A stretch of DNA of 64,000 nucleotides from Metallumcola ferriviriculae (lineage in GTDB: Bacteria > Bacillota > JADQBR01): positions 1,464,501 to 1,528,500 of the forward strand of contig NZ_CP121694.1 in the NCBI RefSeq assembly GCF_035573695.1, read 5' to 3'. A model generated the notes under the pieces. It worked only from the letters and a program-made list of their open reading frames with translations, ran no database searches and had not been told where the DNA came from. A program made the translations under genes and the position numbers. Positions 1-7,067 of this stretch are shown piece by piece. Within the stretch, counting starts at the first letter, position 1. Every line of letters begins with the position of its first letter.

Positions 1-1
1 A

Positions 2-922
2 GACCCAAGAACCATAGCGATGCTGGTGAAAGATGGGAGATATCTGATACCATACTTTCCCAAAGGTCATTATGCAGAAATGAGAAAAGCCTATGAAATT
101 AGGGAAAACCAATTGCAAAAGAAGTGGGCCATAAAGAACCGCGTACAAAGATGGCTTGACATTTACTTTCCCGAGTTTACCCAAGTATTTAAGAGTTGGG
201 AAGGCAAGGCTGCATTGATGACACTAGAGAAATTCCCCACACCAACAGAGATAGTAGAACTTGGCGCAGAAAAGATACTAGCGGCCTGGAGAGAGAAAGT
301 GAAACGCGCAGTAGGTATTAAAAAAGCAGAAGCACTTGTAAAGATGGCAGAAGAAACAGTAGGAATACAAGCTGGGCTAGAGATGGCAAAATACGAACTT
401 GAGTGCATGCTTCAGGAATATCAGGCAATACGCAACATGTTGGAGATGACAGAACAGAAATTAGAGACATTAGCGTCCCTGATCCCTGGAATGGATAAAG
501 TTTTGCAGATAAAAGGTGTAGGGGTCATAACCGCAGCCGGTTTCATTGCGGAGGCTGGTGATTTATCCCGTTTTAACCACCCAAAGCAAATCATAAAGCT
601 TGCAGGACTTAACGTACGAGAAAACAGCTCCGGCAAGCATAAAGGCCAAAGTACAATTAGTAAGCGAGGCAGGAAGCGATTAAGGTCATTACTCTTCAGG
701 GCAATACTGCCATTGGTCGCAAAGAATAAAGAGTTCAAAGAGATTCATAAGTACTACACAACAAGGCCCGTAAATCCACTGAGAAAGAAACAATCACTCA
801 TAGTATTATGCGGGAAATTGATTAGAGTAATCTATGCTTTGCTGACCCAAGGCGTAGAATACAGTCCCGAAAAACTACTTTCGGACATTAAAAGACCAAA
901 AGTAATGACACAAGCAGCATAA
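2..922 (+). CDS. IS110-family transposase (5' truncated by window)
   Basis: This is the recombinase that moves the element with an RuvC-like DEDD catalytic domain plus a C-terminal transposase domain. The frame is open to the window edge (the first visible codons give D-P-R-T-I-A before the ATG at 20), so the N-terminal DEDD domain is mostly missing. The C-terminal half is intact: the segment P-G-M-D-K-V-L-Q-I-K-G-V-G then G-L-N-V-R-E-N-S-S-G and a basic K-R-G-R-K-R-L-R stretch, as in the Tnp_20-type helix-hairpin region that carries the conserved serine. Whether the copy is active cannot be judged from this piece. Confidence 0.85.
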   Translation, partial: DPRTIAMLVKDGRYLIPYFPKGHYAEMRKAYEIRENQLQKKWAIKNRVQRWLDIYFPEFTQVFKSWEGKAALMTLEKFPTPTEIVELGAEKILAAWREKVKRAVGIKKAEALVKMAEETVGIQAGLEMAKYELECMLQEYQAIRNMLEMTEQKLETLASLIPGMDKVLQIKGVGVITAAGFIAEAGDLSRFNHPKQIIKLAGLNVRENSSGKHKGQSTISKRGRKRLRSLLFRAILPLVAKNKEFKEIHKYYTTRPVNPLRKKQSLIVLCGKLIRVIYALLTQGVEYSPEKLLSDIKRPKVMTQAA

Positions 923-924
923 AA

Positions 925-1325
925 GACTGCACCGCCAAGGAGAGTGTACCGCAGCCAAGAAAGCTTATCAAGGGCAAGGACTACGTCTCCGCTACGCGGA
1001 CCCTTGACAACCTTTCATGGCAGCTGGTTAGGGTAGTTAAGCGGTGCGATGGATAAGTATAAACTATTCGTTTTCAATCTTATGATTAGGAAAGACATTG
1101 ATAAAAGTGAGCCGGATAAGTCAGCAGAAATAATATCCATAGGGCATAGACCCAGCAAAGGAGCATGGCTGACGTCCACCTCATGGGCAGGCTGAACGAA
1201 GGAATTTAGGCTACGAGCCAGCGAGACATGGGAGGGTGCGCCCCCGTGAGAAACGTGGATTCCGATGGCCAAAATATGGAAAACAAGGACGTAGTGTAAT
1301 AAGTGGCAACCCTTATATTCCATAT
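925..1325 (+). ncRNA. candidate bridge/seek RNA region of the IS110-family element
   Basis: This is a non-coding stretch directly after the transposase. It holds a nested hairpin (CAAGGG 969-974 with CCCTTG 1001-1006, enclosing TCCGC 988-992/GCGGA 996-1000) and a GC-rich hairpin around 1227-1248. IS110-family elements are known to encode a guide RNA in a non-coding end, and IS1111-type elements place it after the transposase. The assignment is by position and structure only; I cannot identify the target-binding and donor-binding loops. Confidence 0.35.
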
Positions 1326-1440
1326 ATTTGAATATCTGTAATTTAGAGGCCTGCTTTGCGGAACAAGCTCATTTTTGAAAGAATGAATTTCTAAGAATGA
1401 GGGAGAAAAACGAAGAAATTTAAAGATTATAGAGGGAGGG

Positions 1441-2331
1441 ATGGTTATCAAACTGACTGACGGCTTACAACTTATTTTTGGAGAGAATACCGGCGGTTTT
1501 CCGTATTCTAACTCATTGCTGATTACCGGAGAAACCCGGGCATTGGTAGATGCCGGTGCCGGGGTAAATATACTAAAGGATATAGCGGAGCAGGGAATTG
1601 AAACATTAATATTATCTCATTTTCATCCGGATCATGGCCGTGATGCTTATTTATTTAAGGATTCACAGCGCTGGGTACATATTGGCGATGCGCCGGCGGT
1701 TGCTGATAGGCGCAGGTATAAGGAATTTAGGAATTATCAATTGCCGGGCAACGAAGGTTTGATGGCAATTGAAGAGGCATCACCGTTGGGCAAATATCCA
1801 CATTCGCCCGTAGCTAGGGCATTCACCGATGGTGAGGAGCTTGATTTTGGAAAAGGCGCTAGAGTAACAGTAGTGCATACCCCTGGCCATACTGCCGGAC
1901 ACTGCTGTTTCTATGAAGTTGACAGAGAGATACTCTACGCAGCAGATGTTGATGCCGGTCCTTTTGGACCGTGGTACGGCGATGAGGTTAGTGATATTGA
2001 TGATTTTATCCATTCGGTGGATAAGATTATAGAATTAAGGCCCAAATTGCTGGTGCCCGGTCATGGCAAACCGGTAACAGAAAACATTATGGAGAAACTG
2101 ACAAAGTATATCCGGGTTATTGACCGCCGTGAGGATGATATTATCCAGTTTCTTGCAGAAAAACCATCTAGTCTGGATGACCTGGTAGGACAGGGACTGA
2201 TTTACCGGCGTATGCCTGCGCCCGGGGAAATTTTTCGGCTTTTTGAAAAGGGAATGCTGCAGAAGCACCTTCAGCGCTTACTCCGATTCAAAGAGGTAAC
2301 TGTAGATGGGGATTTGTATTATACCTGCTGA
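1441..2331 (+). CDS. MBL-fold metallo-hydrolase
   Basis: This 296-residue protein is a metallo-beta-lactamase-fold hydrolase, probably cytosolic and with a dinuclear metal site. The signature H60-x-H62-x-D64-H65 is followed by H146/H150 (HTPGHTAGH), D169 and H208 (PGHGKP), so all usual metal ligands are present. The glyoxalase-II/RNase-Z-like layout does not give the substrate. The C-terminal 80 residues resemble the winged-helix-like tail of related thioesterase or lactonase-type hydrolases. A GAGGGAGGG run abuts the ATG. It stands alone between the IS element and the acyl-CoA block, and no terminator with a T-run follows. Confidence 0.8.
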   Translation: MVIKLTDGLQLIFGENTGGFPYSNSLLITGETRALVDAGAGVNILKDIAEQGIETLILSHFHPDHGRDAYLFKDSQRWVHIGDAPAVADRRRYKEFRNYQLPGNEGLMAIEEASPLGKYPHSPVARAFTDGEELDFGKGARVTVVHTPGHTAGHCCFYEVDREILYAADVDAGPFGPWYGDEVSDIDDFIHSVDKIIELRPKLLVPGHGKPVTENIMEKLTKYIRVIDRREDDIIQFLAEKPSSLDDLVGQGLIYRRMPAPGEIFRLFEKGMLQKHLQRLLRFKEVTVDGDLYYTC

Positions 2332-2430
2332 TAACAATTCAAAGTCTTAATGAGCTTCGGGTTCAAGCCTGGGGCTTATTTTTATTACGGTGGTAACCGG
2401 GGAAATCTATAGCTCGTTAAAGTTTATTTT

Positions 2431-2446
2431 GGTGTGGATCTGCACC
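2431..2446. promoter_or_regulatory. dyad, candidate upstream activating site
   Basis: GGTGTG-GATC-TGCACC is a 6-4-6 dyad centred about 113 bases upstream of the GG of the sigma-54 promoter at 2549. The same architecture, GGTGCA-AAGA-TGCACC, lies upstream of the sigma-54 promoter at 6803. The shared sequence and placement suggest it binds the activator encoded at 7068-9197. Confidence 0.5.
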
Positions 2447-2548
2447 GGTTATTGCTGAAACACACCGCTTATTTCCCGGCAGAGTTTCTTCCCCGCTAAT
2501 ATCGCCCCATTCAAACTAACTTATACAGAACGGTGGCGCTATTTCCGG

Positions 2549-2566
2549 TTGGCAGCGAAATTGCAT
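2549..2566 (+). promoter_or_regulatory. sigma-54 promoter (-24/-12)
   Basis: TTGGCAGCGAAATTGCA has GG at 2551-2552 and GC at 2563-2564 separated by exactly ten bases, an almost perfect match to TTGGCACG-N4-TTGCW. The start of transcription would be near 2576, giving a leader of about 160 bases before the acyl-CoA ligase. Confidence 0.8.
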
Positions 2567-2603
2567 TTAAAGAAATGCACAATAAGAAACACAGTAGGGC
2601 AGA

Positions 2604-2665
2604 GCACGACTAATAAGGTGGTACTAGGTCGTGAATTTTAAAAATATTCTGATTAGTAGTCGTGC
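2604..2665 (+). repeat. inverted repeat in the leader of the ligase gene
   Basis: GCACGACTA at 2604-2612 pairs with TAGTCGTGC at 2657-2665, with partial extension inward (AATAAG against CTGATTAG). It lies downstream of the sigma-54 promoter, inside the predicted leader, so it would form a stem-loop in the mRNA. It has no T-run. Its role is unknown. Confidence 0.5.
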
Positions 2666-2737
2666 GCTTAAGTGTTAAGCTATGCTGACGTGACATCGGG
2701 GAAGCGAATTAAGAATAACATAAAGGATGGTGAGAAT

Positions 2738-4396
2738 ATGACTAAACCATATTATCAACATTGGCCGCAGCTGCTGCCAAAAGAACTGTATTATCCACAG
2801 GTGCCGCTTTTTGTACTGCTAGAAACATCGGCTCGATTTTATCCAGATAAGACTGCTATTAATTTTTATGGCCGGGAAATCAGCTATAGCCAACTGCAGG
2901 AAAGTATCCTTCACCTGGCAGGTGCATTGGCGGAAATGGGCGTCAGTAAAGGAAGCCGGGTAGCAGTTTATATGCAGGACACGCCCCAGTTTGTTATCAG
3001 TTATTATGCAATTATGCGGGCGAATGCCGTAGTAGTGCCGCTAAATCCAATGCTAGTAGAAGCAGAACTAGAGTTTCTAGTTAAAGACAGCGGCAGTGAG
3101 ATTGTAATTACTACTGCAGATTTGATGCCCAGAATACTGAATATCAAACCGAATACTGCTCTTAAGGAAGTAATTGTTTCTCAATATCAGGATTATCTAC
3201 CGGAAAAAGCCTCACTGCCGGTACCCAGTTCCCTATTAGCGGATTACCCCGTGATTGAAGGGGTAAAGAAATTGCAGGAATTGATTTCTAAAGAACTGCC
3301 GGCACCTCTGGTTGAAGTAGGACCGGAAGACCTTTGTATGCTGCCGTATACATCAGGGTCAACAGGAAACCCCAAGGGCTGTATGCATACCCACGCGACG
3401 GTGATTAGCAATACAGTCAGTGCTTATTATTGGATGGTACATACTTCTGCCACTGTGACATTAGCGGTACTGCCTTTTTTCCATGTTACGGGATTAATAC
3501 ACAGCCTTCTTTCACCGCTTTATGCGGGATCAACCATTATCATGCTGGCACGATGGGACCGGAAGACTGCCCTTCAGGCCATTGAACAAATGCGCTGCAC
3601 ACATTGGGTGAATATATCTACTATGTTGGTTGATTTATTGGCCGCACCAGATATTGAACAGCGTGATTTGAGTTCGCTGATGGGTATAGGTGGTGGAGGA
3701 GCACCTCTACCTAGAGCAGTAGGAGAAAAGTTGGAACAATTGACCGGATTAAAGTATGTGGAAGGTTACGGGCTTACGGAGACTATCTCCCAGACCCATT
3801 TCAACCCACCCCACAGACCTAAGCTACAGTGTATCGGTATCCCTGATTTTGGTGTGGATGCCAGAATAATCGATGTGGACAGTGGAAAGGAAGTACCGCC
3901 TGGCAAAGAAGGTGAATTGATTATTAGCGGGCCTGAAGTATTCAAGGGCTATTGGAATCGCCCGGAAGACAACGAAAATGCTTTCATGGAAATTGAAGGC
4001 AAAGCTTTTTTCAAAACAGGTGACGTCTGCTATATGGATGAGGAGGGATATTTCTTCATTGTTGACCGTACGAAGCGCATGATTAATGCGGCGGGTTTTA
4101 AGGTTTGGCCGGCAGAGGTGGAAAATCATCTTTACAAAAACCCACACATTTTGGAGGCCTGCGTGGTAGGAGTGCCTGACACTAAACGGGTGGAGGAAGT
4201 ACGGGCATATGTGGTGTTAAAGGAAGCATCCCGGGGACAAGTGACCAAAGAGGATATCATCAACTGGTCCAAACAACGCATGTCTGCTTATAAATATCCC
4301 CGACAGGTGAGGTTCGTGGATTCTTTACCAAAAAGTGCATCGGGTAAAATCTTATGGCGGCAAATGGAGACTGAAGCAAAAAAGGAATTTGCCTAA
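2738..4396 (+). CDS. acyl-CoA synthetase (AMP-forming, FadD-like)
   Basis: This 552-residue ANL-superfamily ligase activates a carboxylic acid to its acyl-CoA with ATP. The P-loop-like A3 motif TSGSTGNPKG, the A5 motif GYGLTET, the A7/A8 hinge TGD...VDRTKRMI and the C-terminal lysine motif SASGKILW are all present. ATG 2738 was chosen over the ATG at 2672 because an AAGGATGGTGAG ribosome site precedes it and the longer version only adds a non-conserved stretch. It is first in a unit driven by the sigma-54 promoter at 2549, with a carboxyltransferase next. The substrate (medium/long-chain or aryl acid) cannot be read from the sequence. A second ligase tail follows its stop in the same frame. 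Confidence 0.88.
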   Translation: MTKPYYQHWPQLLPKELYYPQVPLFVLLETSARFYPDKTAINFYGREISYSQLQESILHLAGALAEMGVSKGSRVAVYMQDTPQFVISYYAIMRANAVVVPLNPMLVEAELEFLVKDSGSEIVITTADLMPRILNIKPNTALKEVIVSQYQDYLPEKASLPVPSSLLADYPVIEGVKKLQELISKELPAPLVEVGPEDLCMLPYTSGSTGNPKGCMHTHATVISNTVSAYYWMVHTSATVTLAVLPFFHVTGLIHSLLSPLYAGSTIIMLARWDRKTALQAIEQMRCTHWVNISTMLVDLLAAPDIEQRDLSSLMGIGGGGAPLPRAVGEKLEQLTGLKYVEGYGLTETISQTHFNPPHRPKLQCIGIPDFGVDARIIDVDSGKEVPPGKEGELIISGPEVFKGYWNRPEDNENAFMEIEGKAFFKTGDVCYMDEEGYFFIVDRTKRMINAAGFKVWPAEVENHLYKNPHILEACVVGVPDTKRVEEVRAYVVLKEASRGQVTKEDIINWSKQRMSAYKYPRQVRFVDSLPKSASGKILWRQMETEAKKEFA

Positions 4397-4399
4397 AAG

Positions 4400-4468
4400 G
4401 AAGCTACCAGTTCTGGTAAGGTGCTTCGCCGTTTACTCAAGGAACAGGAAGAGAAGAAGTCATCTTAA
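4400..4468 (+). pseudogene. remnant C-terminus of a second acyl-CoA ligase
   Basis: Directly after the ligase stop (4394-4396), in the same frame, 22 codons read EATSSGKVLRRLLKEQEEKKSS and then stop. This is the classic A10 lysine motif and tail of an acyl-CoA synthetase, but in a version different from the tail of the intact gene (SASGKILWRQ). It is best explained as the leftover 3' end of a neighbouring or duplicated ligase after deletion or recombination. It has no start or ribosome site of its own. Confidence 0.65.
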
Positions 4469-4489
4469 TACATGTTTGGGGGGTAGCTG

Positions 4490-6025
4490 ATGCAGGAAAA
4501 AATCAATGATTTGCTTCGGCGTAAAGAAAAAGCCAAGCTTAACGGTGGTGCGGAAAAAATTGCAAGCCAGCATCGCAAGGGTTATTATACGGCGCGGGAA
4601 AGGATAGATCTGCTGGTGGACCCGGGCAGTTTTTTGGAGCTGGGGATGTTAAATCATTCCGACATGACCGGGGCGGAGGACAAAAGTGCCGGGGACGGTA
4701 TAATCGCCGGACTGGCAAAGGTTCAAGGGCGGCCGGCAGTGGTTCAGGCCGCAGATAAGACAGTGTTTGCCGCTACTGAAGGGACCGTACACATCCGAAA
4801 ATCCAGGGCAATACATCATTATGCATTAAAAAGGGGACTGCCCATGTTCAACCTCACTGAGGGAGGGGGACTGCGTATGCCTGATGGTATGGGGTCGGAC
4901 GGTATCAGCGACAAGCTATTTCCCAGCGAAATGCTGGCTCATTCTCGGCAGGTGCCGACCATCACTGGTGTTTTAGGCGATAGTTATGGCGGCCCTACGT
5001 GGATTTCAGTTTCCTCTGATTTTGTGGCTCAAGTAAAAGGGACCTGTATGGCGGTGGCTGGCCCAAGAATGCTAGAAATGGCTACCGGGGAAGAAGTGTC
5101 CCCTGAGGAACTGGGCGGTTGGAAATTACACGCTAATACAACCGGGCAGGTCGATATTTTTGCTGACGATGAGGAAGAATGTGTGCAGCATATGAAGGAT
5201 TTCTTTAGTTATCTGCCATCGAACTATCAGGAAGAACCGCCTTTTAAAAGTACAGCCGATGACCCCGAGCGTCGAATTGACCAAGTAATTGACGTGGTGC
5301 CTGGGGAAGGAAGACGCACCTATGATATGAAAGAGCTGGTAAGGCTGATAGTGGATGACGGTGAGTATTTCGAATATAAAGGTCTTTATGGTAGAGCATT
5401 GATCACCTGTTTGGCGCGGATAAACGGCAGGGTGGTTGGCATAGTGGCCAATCAACCGATGTTTTCTGCCGGAGCAAGCGGGCCTGACGAATGTGATAAA
5501 GCGATAGACTTTATCTGTCTTTGTGATTCTTACAATATCCCGATGGTATTTCTTCATGATACTCCCGGCTTTAGAATTAGCGTCCAGGCGGAACGGGCAA
5601 AGATGCCAACTAAGATCATGGTCTGGAATCAGGCATTGGCACATTCCACAGTACCAAAAATATCGGTTGTCATTCGAAAAAGTATCGGCGCTGCCTATGG
5701 GAATATGTGCGGCCCTTCTATGGGAGCTGATTTCGTAGTAGCTTGGCCCACGGCAGAAATTAATTTTACCGGCCCGGAAGTAGGCATCAATGTGGTTTAC
5801 GGTCGGCAGTTGGCAGAAGCTTCAGACCGGAAGGAGAAAAGACAGGACCTGCTGAGAAAATGGAGCTTTGACAGTTCACCGTACAAGGCCGCAGCCAAGC
5901 ACTTAATTGATGATGTGATTGACCCAAGGGATACTCGAAGTTTTCTCTGTCGCAGCTTGGCATTCGCCTGTGATAAAGGGGTCAGAAGTGAACGCCGCTT
6001 GGCCAATTGGCCTACCGGCTTTTAA
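4490..6025 (+). CDS. acyl-CoA carboxylase/decarboxylase carboxyltransferase subunit
   Basis: This 511-residue protein has the full length of the propionyl-CoA carboxylase beta / methylmalonyl-CoA decarboxylase alpha family, which moves a carboxyl group between carboxybiotin and an acyl-CoA. Both crotonase-like halves are present: the N-half with GGLRMPDG and GDSYGG, and the C-half with FSAGASGPDECDKAIDFI, DTPGF and SIGAAYGNMCGPSMGADF. A GGGGGGT ribosome site precedes the ATG. No biotin carboxylase, biotin carrier or sodium-pump subunits lie in the window, so carboxylase and decarboxylase roles cannot be separated. It lies 21 bases past the ligase remnant and is probably co-transcribed from the sigma-54 promoter. 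Confidence 0.87.
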   Translation: MQEKINDLLRRKEKAKLNGGAEKIASQHRKGYYTARERIDLLVDPGSFLELGMLNHSDMTGAEDKSAGDGIIAGLAKVQGRPAVVQAADKTVFAATEGTVHIRKSRAIHHYALKRGLPMFNLTEGGGLRMPDGMGSDGISDKLFPSEMLAHSRQVPTITGVLGDSYGGPTWISVSSDFVAQVKGTCMAVAGPRMLEMATGEEVSPEELGGWKLHANTTGQVDIFADDEEECVQHMKDFFSYLPSNYQEEPPFKSTADDPERRIDQVIDVVPGEGRRTYDMKELVRLIVDDGEYFEYKGLYGRALITCLARINGRVVGIVANQPMFSAGASGPDECDKAIDFICLCDSYNIPMVFLHDTPGFRISVQAERAKMPTKIMVWNQALAHSTVPKISVVIRKSIGAAYGNMCGPSMGADFVVAWPTAEINFTGPEVGINVVYGRQLAEASDRKEKRQDLLRKWSFDSSPYKAAAKHLIDDVIDPRDTRSFLCRSLAFACDKGVRSERRLANWPTGF

Positions 6026-6079
6026 TGTTTCAGAGGCAGTTGTGACAGTGCTATCCAGGTAACTTTTTTGGTGCTAAAG

Positions 6080-6108
6080 AAGTCCCTAGCTTCTGCTGGG
6101 GACTTTTT
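6080..6108 (+). terminator. intrinsic terminator after the carboxyltransferase gene
   Basis: AAGTCCC at 6080-6086 pairs with GGGACTT at 6099-6105 and runs into a T tract. Confidence 0.75.
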
Positions 6109-6189
6109 ACCGAGGGTTGTACTATTTAACCGTATGGCCAAATAAAGATATTGTTGGCGGAACTTTTGCAATTTCAGGGAGGTAATCAG

Positions 6190-6717
6190 ATGTTAATTGA
6201 GTTTAACGGTAAAAAACCTAAGGTGGCCAAAGGTGCATTTGTAGCACCCAATGCTACATTAATTGGTGATGTAACCGTGGAAGAAGGAGCAAGCATCTGG
6301 TTTGGTGCACAATTGCGTGGCGACTTCGGCGGGATTATTATTGGTGCCAATAGCAGTATTCAGGATAATGCTGTGGTCCACGTACTGCCCAAAGGGCAGA
6401 CGGTAGTGGAAGAAAATGTGACGGTGGCTCATGGTGCGGTATTGCACAACTGTGTTGTCCGAGAAGGAAGCATTATTGGAATGAATGTCGTAATTTTGGA
6501 CAACGCTGAGGTAGGCGAGCAGGCAATGATTGCTGCTGGAAGTGTTGTGGCCACGGGGTCTAAGATACCTGACCGTTATCTGGCTGCCGGTGCTCCCGCA
6601 AAGCCTAAAAAGGAACTATCTGGAGAATCGTTATGGTGGGTGGAGGCCAGCGCTAAAACATATGTCGACCTGGCGAATGACTATCTCAAACAGGGAATAG
6701 GGAAAATAAACAGCTAA
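6190..6717 (+). CDS. gamma-carbonic-anhydrase-like hexapeptide protein
   Basis: This 175-residue left-handed beta-helix protein belongs to the gamma-CA/PaaY/YrdA family. Hexapeptide repeats run through most of it (IGDVTV, VEENVTV, EGSIIG). The metal-binding histidines are visible in VVHV and in VAHGAVLH, and the LRGD arginine/aspartate motif is present. Relatives act as carbonic anhydrases or, like PaaY, as thioesterases serving CoA pathways; the neighbourhood fits the latter equally well. ATG 6190 follows an AGGGAGGT ribosome site, so the in-frame codons upstream are discounted. A terminator precedes it and a sigma-54 promoter follows it. Confidence 0.85.
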   Translation: MLIEFNGKKPKVAKGAFVAPNATLIGDVTVEEGASIWFGAQLRGDFGGIIIGANSSIQDNAVVHVLPKGQTVVEENVTVAHGAVLHNCVVREGSIIGMNVVILDNAEVGEQAMIAAGSVVATGSKIPDRYLAAGAPAKPKKELSGESLWWVEASAKTYVDLANDYLKQGIGKINS

Positions 6718-6725
6718 ATTTCCGT

Positions 6726-6741
6726 GGTGCAAAGATGCACC
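6726..6741. promoter_or_regulatory. dyad, candidate upstream activating site
   Basis: GGTGCA-AAGA-TGCACC is a perfect 6-4-6 palindrome flanked by a looser AATTTC/GAAATT pair. It is centred about 72 bases before the GG of the sigma-54 promoter at 6803 and matches the dyad at 2431-2446. Confidence 0.55.
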
Positions 6742-6802
6742 GAAATTGCGATAACGCACCAGCATTTCCCGTGAGGAAGTTAGAATTACCTGAATAAAGT
6801 CT

Positions 6803-6820
6803 TTGGCAGCAATCTTGCAA
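6803..6820 (+). promoter_or_regulatory. sigma-54 promoter (-24/-12)
   Basis: TTGGCAGCAATCTTGCAA has GG at 6805-6806 and GC at 6817-6818 with ten bases between. It is oriented toward the activator gene at 7068, suggesting the activator and the thiolase operon behind it are themselves sigma-54 dependent. About 250 bases of leader with decayed coding remnants separate it from that gene. Confidence 0.78.
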
Positions 6821-6934
6821 TAAACTTAACCATATAATTCAAAATATTCTGACCGGAGAGAAGGGAGGTTTCGAGGTAATGCAGGCAGCCGGTGTTCATG
6901 GCGGCGGTTCGCCTATCATGAACGGATAGCAATC

Positions 6935-7042
6935 ATGGGTCAGTATGATATGGAAGCTAAGAAGATGAAATTTCAGTATCTGGCGGGGATAGAGGATTGG
7001 CCCCCAATGTTAGTGTACGGAAACTTGCCGGTGGTGGCTTAG
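6935..7042 (+). pseudogene. possible remnant of a xanthine/uracil (NCS2) permease N-terminus
   Basis: A 35-codon frame contains MKFQYLAGIEDWPPMLVYG, which resembles the start of nucleobase permeases (a K-F-x-Y-G-x-E-D-x-P-P pattern before the first membrane helix), and then stops. No permease body follows. Just upstream, a 16-codon frame at 6879-6929 has a good AAGGGAGG ribosome site but no recognisable content. The stretch between the sigma-54 promoter and the activator therefore looks like deleted former genes. The match is by eye and short. Confidence 0.35.
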
Positions 7043-7067
7043 GGCTATTAAGCTGGGAGGAAATAAA

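Larger units (their letters stand above)
1..1325 (+). mobile_element. IS110-family insertion sequence, right part
   Basis: The window opens inside an element of the IS110 family: a transposase lacking its first part, followed by about 400 bases of non-coding but structured DNA. IS110 elements have no long terminal inverted repeats, so the right boundary cannot be fixed by eye; 1325 is my estimate, where the compositional character changes. A long non-coding stretch after the transposase is the arrangement of the IS1111 subgroup. The left end lies outside the window. Confidence 0.6.

Noticed and set aside
4490-6025. Methylmalonyl-CoA decarboxylase sodium pump
   Set aside because: Only the carboxyltransferase subunit is present; no membrane beta subunit or biotin carrier lies nearby, so the pump cannot be claimed.
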